Positions 7,532 to 15,092 are shown, counted from the stretch's first letter. The stretch: 31,702 bases of DNA from Elusimicrobia bacterium UBA5214 (GCA_002412545.1 DHVG01000013.1:221849-253550); one strand, 5' to 3'. Program-made: numbers and translations. Notes: generated from the letters alone by a model not told the origin.

Positions 7532-8290
7532 CTAAAAGTTAATGTCTACTTGCGTAGTATAAGTCGGTTTAATACTTGAATTATTGTAAATATCGTAAGC
7601 GAAAATCACACTCGTATTACTTGAGAAAGCCCAAGAAAAGCCTAAATTCAACGCACCAAATGAATTTTTTCCACCTTGATAGTCAACACAAACCCAGAGT
7701 TTATCGGAAATTTCGCTGACCACTTTCTCCCAAGCAATAAGAATCCCACCGTTATCCGCTTTACCATCAGTATCAAGAAGCAGTTTCTCGTTACCCGAGT
7801 AATAACCTGCAGAAAATTTACCAATTTTCGGTAATGTCTTAGCAAATTTGTAGTAGAAAATGTTGTAGTCAGTGATGTCCTTTTTTGTTCCCAGAGCGTA
7901 AGTGCCAAAAACGAAAGCCGGTACACCTTTCTTTAAACTATCTTCCGGGGTACCGATTTTCGCATTGAAATAAAACGGATAACTATCTGCAGAACCATAC
8001 CCGGCAATATGGTCAAAACCAACCTCGGCTTGAATTTTCTCGTAAGGTAAAACACCGAGAGTAAAACCAAAATTAGTCACCGGTGCTGCCCAACTACCAT
8101 TATCATTTTCTTTCACCGGAACATAAAAATCAGCAGTCAAATGGAATTTCTTATAGGGTTGAATATCAGTCGCCGGTGCCCAGATATGGGTTGAAGGTGT
8201 GGCGTAGAGACAGTTGATAGTGGATAGCCCACAGTTGATAGTAAAAATCAAAAACCAAAATAAGAAATTTCTAAATCTTGAATTACGCAT
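7532..8290 (-). CDS. Outer-membrane beta-barrel protein encoded with amt and glnK
   Basis: 252 residues. The N-terminus (MRNSRFRNFLFWFLIF...LYA) is a signal peptide. The mature part alternates hydrophobic and polar residues (FGFTLGVLPYEKIQAEVGFD, FGALNLGFSWAFSSNTSVIFAYD) and ends VDINF, the aromatic end expected for an outer-membrane barrel. No named family recognised. Inside the signal peptide, TINCGLSTINCL is the translation of a 7-bp tandem array. Start ATG behind GGAGG. It is the first gene after tandem ANTAR-type leaders and precedes amt. An ammonium- or amine-permeable porin is a reasonable inference but unproven. Confidence 0.8.
   Translation of the reverse strand: MRNSRFRNFLFWFLIFTINCGLSTINCLYATPSTHIWAPATDIQPYKKFHLTADFYVPVKENDNGSWAAPVTNFGFTLGVLPYEKIQAEVGFDHIAGYGSADSYPFYFNAKIGTPEDSLKKGVPAFVFGTYALGTKKDITDYNIFYYKFAKTLPKIGKFSAGYYSGNEKLLLDTDGKADNGGILIAWEKVVSEISDKLWVCVDYQGGKNSFGALNLGFSWAFSSNTSVIFAYDIYNNSSIKPTYTTQVDINF
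8210..8243. repeat. 7-bp array in the signal-peptide region of the barrel gene
   Basis: Minus-strand units ACTATCA, ACTGTGG, GCTATCC, ACTATCA, ACTGTCT run with period 7 and encode TINCGLSTINCL. Same translated heptad pattern as the arrays in gltB, hisF and hisH. Confidence 0.8.
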
Positions 8291-8375
8291 TTTGTTTTTT
8301 TCCTCCTTCCCCTTGTCTGAATCCCTCTACATCTATTTGAATCTATTTACATCCGTTTGAATCATAACTCCAAAA

Positions 8376-8434
8376 CAAAAAAGGCGTCTGTTTACTCCTG
8401 ACGCCTGTGTCCTTTTATCCACACTTCTCCGTGT
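8376..8434 (-). promoter_or_regulatory. ANTAR-type antiterminator plus terminator, proximal copy before omp-amt-glnK
   Basis: P1 at 8421-8434 is ACAC-GGAGAA-GTGT (six-base loop, G4; position 1 is G). P2 at 8400-8411 is GAC-ACAGGC-GTC (A1, G4). The terminator has arms AGGCGTC/GACGCCT (8382-8406) followed by TTTTTTG and shares its upstream arm with P2. Second of two tandem units in this leader. Confidence 0.75.
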
Positions 8435-8493
8435 TAAAATCTGCCTCGCTGCACTTCGCAAACACTAATATTCGTGTTGCATTCGTATAAAAT

Positions 8494-8550
8494 AAAAAAA
8501 GCGTTGACCGTTTACTGGTCAGACGCCTTCGTCTATTTCACTTCCGTGTG
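8494..8550 (-). promoter_or_regulatory. ANTAR-type antiterminator plus terminator, distal copy before omp-amt-glnK
   Basis: P1 at 8539-8550 is CAC-ACGGAA-GTG (A1, G4). P2 at 8521-8534 is AGAC-GAAGGC-GTCT (G1, G4). The terminator (8501-8526; GCGT..GACC paired to GGTC..ACGC) is followed by seven T residues and overlaps P2. Two tandem units mean RNA polymerase meets two termination decisions before the first gene. The rest of the 436-base gap holds a foldback (8561-8678) and the promoter block. Confidence 0.77.
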
Positions 8551-8560
8551 TTGATTTGAT

Positions 8561-8678
8561 TTATTCTGCTACGCAAAACTAATGGAACTATAGTTTTGCT
8601 TCACAGGAATATTCTCCGTCAGAATAATTCCTCCGAAGCAAAAGAGGCATTTTCCATTACTTTTGCGAAGGAGAATAA
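8561..8678. repeat. 118-bp foldback element in the omp-amt leader
   Basis: The terminal 27-base inverted repeats (8561-8587 and 8652-8678) match at 24 of 27 positions and start TTATTCT. A second nested inverted repeat has TTTTGCTTC/GAAGCAAAA and AGGAAT-ATTCT arms. No coding potential. MITE-like; it lies between the promoter block and the first ANTAR-type hairpin. Confidence 0.85.
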
Positions 8679-8686
8679 CTCTACAT

Positions 8687-8720
8687 TTAATACAAGTAAA
8701 AAAGTTTTACTTTTGGTAAC
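8687..8720 (-). promoter_or_regulatory. Promoter-like block upstream of the omp-amt-glnK leader
   Basis: The minus strand reads GTTACCAAA, then TTTTTTACTTGTATTAA, matching the glnA block at 5692-5725 in sequence and in exact spacing. The predicted start point would fall right before the foldback element. Confidence 0.6.
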
Positions 8721-8727
8721 CTGCTAT

Positions 8728-9699
8728 TTAGAACTTCAAACTAAACGAAAAACGATGAGTGTTTCCTAAGTCACCAAAGGGAACAAAAGCGTAATCAAAA
8801 TTTTTATTCTTATGCTCCAGACCAAATCCAGCGGTTAACCCAGTCAGTCCACCTAAAGTAGAACTTGGTTTTTGAATATAACCAAGCCGTGCGGAAACTT
8901 TTGTATTTTTTAGTACTGGTGGAACAAAAGAATATTCACTTCCTAAACTGATGTTTGGTTTCCCGATTTTATAGAAATTCATATCCGTTGCCAGAATAAA
9001 TCCTCTCCCCTTTCCTTTAGTTCCTTCCCCCTTGATGGGGGAGGGAGAGGGTGAGGGTGCACTATACGAAATCCCTACCTTAAAATCAGGAGAAACTGGT
9101 TCTTCATCTTGCGTAAATTTTAATCCGGTAGCGATATTCTGTAGGACAAAACTGAGATTTATCCCTTCAATTGGACTCTTATATAACCCACCAAAATCAA
9201 AAGCGAGATTACTGGTTTTATCATTATCCAATTGGGTGTAGATTGTTTTTAAAGTTAACCCCAATGAAAGATTTTTGCTGATTGCTCTTCCCCAAGCAAG
9301 CGAAAAAACACCTTCATAATTATAAAAATCACCAATTTCATTACCGAAGTCATCTCTGCGTGAATGGTGCGAAATCAAAAGCGCAAGTTGGCTACCAAGA
9401 GTTCCGTATCTACCCAAGGGGTGGGCATAACTTAAATATTCGCTTTTTATATCCACTAAATAATTGAGGTGCATAACTGAAAATTCTCTCATCTTGAGTT
9501 GTGTCAATCCAGCAGGATTCCAATAGATTGCGGTAACATTATCGGCAATAGAACTAAATGCTCCACCCATACCGATTGCTCGCTCTCCAACACCAATTTT
9601 CAAAAATTCTCCCCCACTTGTCCCTGCACTAAACGCAGAGGACGCAAAAATCCCACAAAAACCGCAGAGCAAAACCAAAACAAAAATTTTTTTCTTCAC
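8728..9699 (-). CDS. PorV/PorQ-family (UPF0164-like) outer-membrane protein
   Basis: 323 residues from a GTG start (9699) with AAGGAGGT eleven bases upstream. Signal peptide MKKKIFVLVLLCGFCGIFASSAFSA. The start of the mature protein, GTSGGEFLKIGVGERAIGMGGAFSSIADNVTAIYWNPAGL, is the classic PorV-family start. The rest looks like a barrel and ends HRFSFSLKF. PorV proteins shuttle secreted proteins in type IX secretion; a similar role for the C-terminal-domain protein at 10360-12519 is inference. The segment APSPSPSPIKGEGTKGKGRG near residue 213 comes from a repeat element (9001-9060) that stays in frame. Confidence 0.9.
   Translation of the reverse strand: MKKKIFVLVLLCGFCGIFASSAFSAGTSGGEFLKIGVGERAIGMGGAFSSIADNVTAIYWNPAGLTQLKMREFSVMHLNYLVDIKSEYLSYAHPLGRYGTLGSQLALLISHHSRRDDFGNEIGDFYNYEGVFSLAWGRAISKNLSLGLTLKTIYTQLDNDKTSNLAFDFGGLYKSPIEGINLSFVLQNIATGLKFTQDEEPVSPDFKVGISYSAPSPSPSPIKGEGTKGKGRGFILATDMNFYKIGKPNISLGSEYSFVPPVLKNTKVSARLGYIQKPSSTLGGLTGLTAGFGLEHKNKNFDYAFVPFGDLGNTHRFSFSLKF
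9001..9060. repeat. CCCTCACCCTCTCCC/GGGGGAAGG repeat inserted in-frame in the PorV-family gene
   Basis: Encodes APSPSPSPIKGEGTKGKGRG on the minus strand. Core similar to 25945-25998 and 5158-5196. Lies between two barrel strands, so probably in an extracellular or turn loop. Confidence 0.85.
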
Positions 9700-9720
9700 C
9701 GTTGTCAGTTACCTCCTTGA

Positions 9721-9746
9721 CCCCGTAGATGAAAATCTTTACGGGG
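9721..9746. repeat. Palindrome CCCCGTA...TTACGGGG
   Basis: 26-base imperfect palindrome between the divergent PorV-family and hicB starts. It resembles the arms of the CCCCGTTAGAAA element but is shorter. It could fold in either transcript. Confidence 0.7.
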
Positions 9747-9774
9747 TTGACAACAAACAAAATTTATGTAAAAT
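9747..9774 (+). promoter_or_regulatory. hicBA promoter
   Basis: TTGACA (9747-9752), 16-base spacer, TAAAAT (9769-9774). About 40 bases before the hicB start. HicB proteins usually repress this promoter. Confidence 0.72.
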
Positions 9775-9816
9775 ATATAATCAGAAGAACAATTTGCTTT
9801 AATGGAGGTAAAAAGT

Positions 9817-10071
9817 ATGTCTGAATTTTTAATTCCTATTTCTATTGAACCGTTAGAAGAAGGTGGATATTTAGCAACAAGTTCTGTTTTACAGGGACTT
9901 ATTGCCCAAGGTAGAACAATTGCTGAGACAATAGAAATCGCTGAAGATGTTGCTCGGAAACTTATTGAGTCCTGTATTGAACATGGTGACATTTTACCAT
10001 CCGGTCTTATTCCAAGTGAAAAGCAAAAAGTTAGGTTAGAAACCAGTATTCCGGTTCCGGTAGAAATATGA
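9817..10071 (+). CDS. hicB: HicB-family antitoxin
   Basis: 84 residues from the ATG at 9817, which has GGAGGT (9805-9810) upstream; the earlier ATG at 9802 overlaps that site. It has the HicB partial RNase-H fold pattern: IPISIEPLEEGGYLATSSVLQGLIAQGRTIAETIEIAEDVARKLIES. It pairs with the HicA toxin, overlapping it by four bases (ATGA). No C-terminal DNA-binding domain is visible; the protein ends soon after the fold. The pair is the only plus-strand transcription unit in the window, which suggests independent acquisition. Confidence 0.9.
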   Translation: MSEFLIPISIEPLEEGGYLATSSVLQGLIAQGRTIAETIEIAEDVARKLIESCIEHGDILPSGLIPSEKQKVRLETSIPVPVEI

Positions 10072-10295
10072 GTAGTTTGCCTGCCTTGAAACCCGCTGAA
10101 GTTATTCGTAAACTCCGCCGAGCAGGATTTATTTTTGATCGACACGCCAAGGGTAGTCACGAAATTTGGTATAATCCCACAACTCACCGAAGAACAGTCG
10201 TCCCAAATCATCCCGGGAAAGATATCCCGAAAGGAACACTCAGAGCCATAATTGAACAAGCAGGACTTACTGTTGAAGAATTTATAAATCTCTAA
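10068..10295 (+). CDS. hicA: HicA-family toxin (mRNA interferase)
   Basis: 75 residues. Small double-stranded-RNA-binding-like fold protein that cleaves mRNA. It has the family sequence LKPAEVIRKLRRAGFIFDRHAKGSHEIWYNP with the catalytic histidine in KGSHEIW, then RTVVPNHPGKDIPKGTLRAIIEQAGL. It overlaps hicB by four bases, so translation is coupled. Here the antitoxin gene is first, the less usual hicBA order. Confidence 0.93.
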   Translation: MSSLPALKPAEVIRKLRRAGFIFDRHAKGSHEIWYNPTTHRRTVVPNHPGKDIPKGTLRAIIEQAGLTVEEFINL

Positions 10296-10298
10296 TTT

Positions 10299-10359
10299 CT
10301 TGTTATCGTTTACCATCTCACCGTTCGACCTCTGTCACCCTTTTCACCCAATCACCTTG
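10299..10359. repeat. 8-bp degenerate array between hicA and the propeller gene
   Basis: On the minus strand GGTGACAA, AGTAACAA, GGTGATTG, GGTGAAAA and further relatives run with a spacing of 8-9. It lies in the convergent gap where a terminator would be expected; no clear T-tract hairpin is present. Confidence 0.7.
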
Positions 10360-12519
10360 TTACTTTGTCACCGTTATTTTCCCTCGGTTTCCTTTCGGTT
10401 CTTTTGGATTACTTGCCGTATAAAAATAGATTCCCCGGACTACTTTTTCACCCTGCTCGTTAGTTAAATCCCAGGTAATTTTATCAGCACCATTAGTTTC
10501 TCTTAATTCTTTGACTAATTCACCAGTCAGGGTATAAATCCGAATTGTTCCATAGGAGACACCGGTCCCCCAGAAGGTGAGCACTTTCCCGCTGGAGAGC
10601 GAAATCGGTTCCGGATAAGTAATTGCACAAGTCGGAATCACACTGATACTTACCGTCCCCTGCCCACCATTAGAAGTAATACTTACTGCGCCAGTATAAG
10701 TCACATTATCGGGAAGGTCTCTTGTCGGTGAAACCGTTACCGAGATATTTTGACTTGTTCCGGTGCTTAAACTAAAACTTGCCGGACTGGCACTTATCCA
10801 CGGCTTATTAGCTGCAATATTCCCAATCAAAGTCCCACATTCAGTATTAGTAATAGTAAAAGTTAAAGTTGTGCTTTGTCCTTTAACAATCTTATCAAAA
10901 TTTAGAGAAGTCAGATTTACCAAGAGAGCAGGTGTAGTTGAAAGAAGGATAAAATTTACTGTTGTAGTTGAATTCTCAATAACTACTATCCCGGTTACCT
11001 GCTTAGTTGCATATCCGCTCGCTAATGCGTGAACATCGTAAGTTCCTATTGCAGCAGTAATTGAATAATTTCCGTTGGTATCTGTTGTCGTTATTGATTT
11101 CACCACTCCCGATTGCAATGTTTCTACTAATGTTTGTGGAATTACTGTTATTCCATCTGATTTTGTTACTTTACCTAAAATTGTGCCAGAAGAAGGGACA
11201 TATTTTGTTAAAAAAATATCATAACTACCAGCATTGGTATTTCCATCAAGTCCACCAGCAGTACAACCAGTTATGTAAATATTTCCGTAACTATCATTGG
11301 CAACTCCGCGGCCACGATCATCACTTGCTGTGCCGAATTGTTTTGTCCAGATTTTATTCCCCGAAGAATCATATTTAACTAAGAAAACGTCTTCACTGCC
11401 GGCATTGGTATTTCCATCAAGGCTTCCATCAGTATTTCCAATAAGATAAATATTGCCTCCGGTATCTACTGCTACTCCGGTACCGCATTCATCAGAAGTT
11501 GACTTTCTCGGATATTTTGCCCATTGGTTTATTCCACTTGAATCATATTTTACTAAGAATAAATCTGTATCAATAGGGACTATACTTCTGTCATAAAAAG
11601 CAGGTTGAAACAACTGAATATACCCAGCAATATAGATATTACCTCCGGTATCTACTGCTAATCCTGCACCATAATCACCGTGGTCAGTTCCCCATTGTTT
11701 TGTCCATTGTTTTGTGCCATTAGAATCATATTTTGTTAAAAATGTATCACTTGTTGAAATAGAATAACCAAAATTGGTATTTCCATCAAGTCCTCCCCAA
11801 GTATATCCAGTAACATAAATATTACCTCCAGTATCTACCACTACACCACTACCGTGTTCATAACTTGAAGTACCCCATTGTTTTGTCCATTGTTTTACTC
11901 CATTGGAATTATATTTTATTAAAAAAATATCATAACTACCAGCATTGGTATTTCCATCAAGTCCACCATTAGTCCCACCAGTTATGTAAATATTTCCTGA
12001 ACCATCTACAGCAACCCCATATCCCGAATCAGAATTTGTACTTCCGGCCTGCTTTGTCCAGATTTTGTTTCCGTCAGCAGTATATTTAATTAAAAAAATG
12101 TCACTACCTCCAACATTATTATTTCCGTCAAGGCCACCGCCAGTACCACCAGTTATATAAATATTTCCTGAACCATCGGTTGCTAATCCCAAGCCCTGAT
12201 CATAACTTTCGGTTCCTAATTGTCTTGTCCAGATTTTATTCCCCGAAGAATCATATTTAACTAAGAAAACGTCTTCACTGCCGGCATTGGTATTTCCATC
12301 AAGTCCTCCATAAGTTTGTCCAGTAACATAAATGTTATCTCCGGTATCTACCGCCACACCGTAAGCATCTTCAGAATTTGAAGTACCCAATTGTTTCGTC
12401 CATAATTTTTCTTCACCAAAACAATTGTCACTTATGAGTGACGAACAATAAACCATCAGCAGAAAAATAAGTAGAAATAATGACCAATGAAAACCTACGG
12501 AGGAACGGTGACGCTTCAT
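10360..12519 (-). CDS. Secreted seven-repeat SBBP beta-propeller protein with a FlgD-like C-terminal domain
   Basis: 719 residues. Signal peptide within residues 1-36. Then seven SBBP repeats of about 58 residues, each with a WTKQxGT...YGVAVDxxGNIYVTGxTxGGLDGNTN...DIFLxKYxSxG pattern, enough for one seven-bladed propeller; the sixth is diverged (WAKYPRKSTSDECG). From about 447 a carboxypeptidase-regulatory-like domain (GKVTKSDGITVIPQTLVETLQSG) follows, then a BACON-like domain (LNFDKIVKGQSTTLTFTITN), and about 90 C-terminal residues of FlgD/T9SS-sorting type (IRIYTLTGELVKEL, GIYFYTASNP, GKITVTK). Start ATG behind GAGGAG. Probably cell-surface or extracellular; ligand unknown. Confidence 0.9.
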   Translation of the reverse strand: MKRHRSSVGFHWSLFLLIFLLMVYCSSLISDNCFGEEKLWTKQLGTSNSEDAYGVAVDTGDNIYVTGQTYGGLDGNTNAGSEDVFLVKYDSSGNKIWTRQLGTESYDQGLGLATDGSGNIYITGGTGGGLDGNNNVGGSDIFLIKYTADGNKIWTKQAGSTNSDSGYGVAVDGSGNIYITGGTNGGLDGNTNAGSYDIFLIKYNSNGVKQWTKQWGTSSYEHGSGVVVDTGGNIYVTGYTWGGLDGNTNFGYSISTSDTFLTKYDSNGTKQWTKQWGTDHGDYGAGLAVDTGGNIYIAGYIQLFQPAFYDRSIVPIDTDLFLVKYDSSGINQWAKYPRKSTSDECGTGVAVDTGGNIYLIGNTDGSLDGNTNAGSEDVFLVKYDSSGNKIWTKQFGTASDDRGRGVANDSYGNIYITGCTAGGLDGNTNAGSYDIFLTKYVPSSGTILGKVTKSDGITVIPQTLVETLQSGVVKSITTTDTNGNYSITAAIGTYDVHALASGYATKQVTGIVVIENSTTTVNFILLSTTPALLVNLTSLNFDKIVKGQSTTLTFTITNTECGTLIGNIAANKPWISASPASFSLSTGTSQNISVTVSPTRDLPDNVTYTGAVSITSNGGQGTVSISVIPTCAITYPEPISLSSGKVLTFWGTGVSYGTIRIYTLTGELVKELRETNGADKITWDLTNEQGEKVVRGIYFYTASNPKEPKGNRGKITVTK

Positions 12520-12581
12520 ATTCTCCTCAAATTTTATTCCAATTTGTTAAACACTGTCTCTTTTACTTTCAATATATCTTT

Positions 12582-13331
12582 TTATTGCAAAGAATCTCCT
12601 ATCAGTTTAGTTACAAGAGAAATCGAACCAAAAAAAATGTTCGCTTTCTTGGATAATTTAAAAGTATCAAGTAGGGTTTTTTCGTTTCCACCATAGAGCA
12701 GTTTATCTTCTGAGAATTTAAAATCCCAATGACTAACCTTATTTCTTAGTTTTAAATCAAGTTCTGGAAAAATATCAAAGCCTAAATATTCCTTCAAAAT
12801 AGACATCATTGGATTTAATGTAATTTTGTCATCATCCAAACTACGCAAACTGTATTTTAATTTTTGTTTTAGTTTAGTAGGTAAAAAACTGTATATTTTC
12901 TTGAAATCAAAAATGTTTTTTAAAATGTTACCAGCAAGTTCAGAATGGGCTATGTAGGATAGTAGATAGACCGACATAACTTCAGTTGCTTCAAATTGAT
13001 AAGTATTCCCTTTTTCATCTTTTAGGATTCTTTTAGACGCCCCTTTTGTATTGCGGACATAATTTGTTAAAGTATTACGCAATTGGGCTATCGTTTTGTG
13101 AAGTGTTCCATTTTTATGTATCAATTCTGTGAGTTCGTCTTTGGATATATTCGCTTTCAAGTAACCATCACCTTGGATTTTTTCAATTGCGTTTAAGAAT
13201 TTTTTAGCATATTCTTTTGCCTTAGGAATTTCTGCCGGACCAAGATTATCTTCTTTACCCTTTAGAGAAAAATAGGTGTTTATCTCTTTGATTATGTCGT
13301 TCTTATCAAAATAGAATTTCATTTGTCTCAA
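12582..13331 (-). CDS. Hypothetical protein with a HEPN-like RNxxxH motif
   Basis: 249 residues, no family recognised. Predominantly helical, with LDLKLRNKVSHWDF at 191-204. RNKVSH (196-201) fits the Rx4-6H signature of HEPN domains (RNases common in toxin-antitoxin and defence systems), preceded as usual by a hydrophobic helix. It overlaps the upstream membrane-anchored gene by four bases (ATGA), so the two are translationally coupled. HEPN assignment rests on one motif and is tentative. Codon use is more AT-rich than in the enzymes around it. Confidence 0.7.
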   Translation of the reverse strand: MRQMKFYFDKNDIIKEINTYFSLKGKEDNLGPAEIPKAKEYAKKFLNAIEKIQGDGYLKANISKDELTELIHKNGTLHKTIAQLRNTLTNYVRNTKGASKRILKDEKGNTYQFEATEVMSVYLLSYIAHSELAGNILKNIFDFKKIYSFLPTKLKQKLKYSLRSLDDDKITLNPMMSILKEYLGFDIFPELDLKLRNKVSHWDFKFSEDKLLYGGNEKTLLDTFKLSKKANIFFGSISLVTKLIGDSLQ

Positions 13332-13801
13332 CAGTCTAAACGTCCAAAAATATTTCTACATTTTTCAAATTTGGTCTCATATTTCCTGCCAAAAACATCT
13401 TTATAGACTATACTGAGGGTCATATCTTTCTTTTTCAGCATTGGAGTCATGTCTTGTTCCTGTTGGTTCTTCACGGGCTCAAAAGCAAAACAAATTTCCC
13501 AATCGGGGTCTACTTTGTTTCCAATGATATTGTCTATTTCAGTGGTTTTTTCAACTCTATTCCAGATAAACTTCTCAATTATTGCTGGTCCTGCTCCCAC
13601 ATTTATTATCCTGTAGCTAAAGACAGGGGTAGGATTACTAAAATCCACAGGGCCTATTTTCCATCGAAAACAAATTAGTGGCATTTGTCCATCCATTCGT
13701 AATTTTCTGGATTCTTTAAGAGTGAAGTACATAACAATAGCAGTGATACCAAGAATGACAATTGACACACCGTTAAGAATGGTTGATAAATCTATTTTCA
13801 T
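13328..13801 (-). CDS. Small membrane-anchored hypothetical protein
   Basis: 157 residues from the ATG at 13801, which has AAGGA eight bases upstream; a longer frame to 13912 has no such site. One N-terminal membrane helix (ILNGVSIVILGITAIVMYFTL) followed by a short basic stretch (KESRKLR) and a soluble beta-rich domain (FSYRIINVGAGPAIIEKFIWN). It resembles the general plan of small membrane proteins encoded beside Abi-type or HEPN genes, but no family is recognised. Coupled to the HEPN-like gene by a four-base overlap. Confidence 0.72.
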   Translation of the reverse strand: MKIDLSTILNGVSIVILGITAIVMYFTLKESRKLRMDGQMPLICFRWKIGPVDFSNPTPVFSYRIINVGAGPAIIEKFIWNRVEKTTEIDNIIGNKVDPDWEICFAFEPVKNQQEQDMTPMLKKKDMTLSIVYKDVFGRKYETKFEKCRNIFGRLDC

Positions 13802-13908
13802 GGTTTCAATCCTTTTGTACAAACAGATTAAAATTTGTCCAATTTTTTTCGGATTAAATTCACTGAACTGTGCTACCAAATGTGAAATGTCAAACCTGAA
13901 ACAATTTT

Positions 13909-14133
13909 TCATTCCCGTCGGGAAGAAAGAATTTTGTCTTCTATTTTAAATAACTGTCTCATCATTTCTCCGTGTTTCTCAATTTCTGCTTTACGATTTT
14001 TCTCTAAGATTTCACGAATCTCTTCCCGGGTCTCAAGAATAACTCTAACCAAGTCTTTATGATTTTCCTGTAAGGTTTCCCTAATCTCTTTCTGAACCTC
14101 TAAAATATCTCTAAGCAAATCTTCCTTTTCCAT
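13909..14133 (-). CDS. Short coiled-coil protein
   Basis: 74 residues from the ATG at 14133, behind a GGGGTGG site about nine bases upstream; a TTG at 14142 is too close to that site. Almost entirely charged amphipathic helix (KEDLLRDILEVQKEIRETLQ, then EEIREILEKNRKAEIEKH), so a coiled coil. Function unknown; it may precede the two genes below in one transcript. Confidence 0.6.
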   Translation of the reverse strand: MEKEDLLRDILEVQKEIRETLQENHKDLVRVILETREEIREILEKNRKAEIEKHGEMMRQLFKIEDKILSSRRE

Positions 14134-14142
14134 TTTACTCAA

Positions 14143-14511
14143 CCACCCCCCCTTATCTCAAAAACCAGTTATAACAACTATAACCAAAACAATCCCTATC
14201 GTCGCCCCTATCGGATAAGTGCCAAGTTTGACATTTCAATTTCCTCTTTTCAGTTTTCTGAGGAACTCATTTTAAAATAAAAAAAACCGAATTACCCTTC
14301 GGCTGGCTCAGGGCAAATTCGGTCTGAAAAGATTTATCAGTGATAACTTCTATTCTAAGACAGAAACCATAGAGGAGAGAAAGCAATTTACATATCCCCC
14401 TCTGGCAAAAGTTTAAATAATCTCACTACTAATTCATATTTTATAAATTGCCTAATTTTTTGTCAATAGTTTCTTAAGAATATTTTTGTCCGTTAATAAA
14501 AATATAAATTC
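14143..14511. other. 369-base gap with no supported gene
   Basis: Holds the terminator at 14276-14323. Nearer 14160-14235 it holds a minus-strand stretch that would read KLGTYPIGATIGIVLVIVVITGF, a membrane-helix-like peptide ending in a stop. That stretch has no in-frame start codon; a GAGG-ATG start sits one frame off and stops after eight codons. It may be a decayed small membrane gene. The remainder (14340-14511) is AT-rich with nothing recognised. Confidence 0.5.
14276..14323 (-). terminator. Intrinsic terminator after the sigma-factor gene
   Basis: Minus-strand arms ACCGAATT/AATTCGGT with an inner CCCT/AGGG pairing, then eight T residues. About 190 bases after the sigma-factor stop. No convincing ANTAR-type hairpin precedes it. 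Confidence 0.85.
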
Positions 14512-15021
14512 CTATAACAAAGATTGAAGTTTTCTTTGAAGATTTTTCTTTAACTTAATCACCATCACATGAGAAATACCTAATTTTTTTCCGATTTCTC
14601 TTACGGTTAGACCCTCTAAAGAGAAAGATAAAATTTCTTTTTCTCTTTTAGATAGTCCGTTATTACGGATTCTTTGCAGTAAATCTTGCATTTCAAAATA
14701 GTCAAAGAAAGATTTTACATTTTCTAAGTATAAAATCTCTTCCCAGGAAGTATCTTCCTGGTCAAGAGAAGTATCTAAACTGACTAAGTTGGTCTTCTTA
14801 TCTATTTTACGCAGATAATTTTTCAAATGGAAATAACACCCCTGGAGAATGTAACTCTCGGTCTTATTCTCCAATTTGCCTGCCTGGAAATAGGTCCATA
14901 AATGAAGCAGCGCTTCTTGGAAAAGGTCGTTTTCGTCAAGATGGGTATAACGACCATTAAGTTTTACGGTTATCTTTCTCAATTTAGCTGAAATTCTTTC
15001 TACCAATTCCTCAAAATACAT
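14512..15021 (-). CDS. Small sigma-70-family RNA polymerase sigma factor
   Basis: 169 residues from the ATG at 15021 (GAGAGG six bases upstream); a longer frame to 15132 would run back through the leader terminators and is rejected. Region 2-like part: RYTHLDENDLFQEALLHLWTYFQ at 33-55. Region 4-like part: LSKREKEILSFSLEGLTVREIGKKLGISHVMVIKLKKNLQRKL, a helix-turn-helix. ECF-like in size, but not the standard CAR-R-W pattern. It has its own consensus promoter and tandem ANTAR-type leader, so it appears to be a target of the neighbouring regulator. It could be the factor that reads the GTTACC-type blocks before glnA and omp-amt (inference). Confidence 0.85.
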   Translation of the reverse strand: MYFEELVERISAKLRKITVKLNGRYTHLDENDLFQEALLHLWTYFQAGKLENKTESYILQGCYFHLKNYLRKIDKKTNLVSLDTSLDQEDTSWEEILYLENVKSFFDYFEMQDLLQRIRNNGLSKREKEILSFSLEGLTVREIGKKLGISHVMVIKLKKNLQRKLQSLL

Positions 15022-15043
15022 CTTATACCTCTCACTGAAAAAT

Positions 15044-15092
15044 AAAAAAGGCGTCCTTACCTTCATTGGAAGATAAGCACGCCTAAGTGCTT
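15044..15092 (-). promoter_or_regulatory. Second leader hairpin and terminator before the sigma gene
   Basis: Hairpin at 15075-15092: AAGCAC-TTAGGC-GTGCTT, six-base loop with G4 (T at 1). The terminator at 15049-15084 (AGGCGT/ACGCCT outer arms, CTTA/TAAG and CTTC/GAAG inner arms, then TTTTTT) shares its upstream arm with the hairpin loop and stem. A matching P1 was not found; a CGCCA/TGGCG hairpin with a seven-base loop (15092-15114) precedes it. Confidence 0.65.

Noticed and set aside
9705..10316. 203-residue minus-strand frame across hicBA
   Set aside because: It is antisense to two well-recognised toxin-antitoxin genes and has no family-like sequence.
11200..12420. Repeated DNA blocks resembling a CRISPR or tandem repeat array
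   Set aside because: They are the coding repeats of the SBBP propeller; no short identical repeats with unique spacers exist in the window.
14160..14240. Small membrane peptide gene
   Set aside because: The hydrophobic stretch has no in-frame start and the nearby SD-ATG is in another frame; possibly a decayed gene, noted in the gap entry.
14276..14360. Possible ANTAR target at the terminator after the sigma gene
   Set aside because: The loop candidate ACCGAA lacks a paired stem, and the TTATC/GATAA hairpin has a three-base loop. Treated as a plain terminator.
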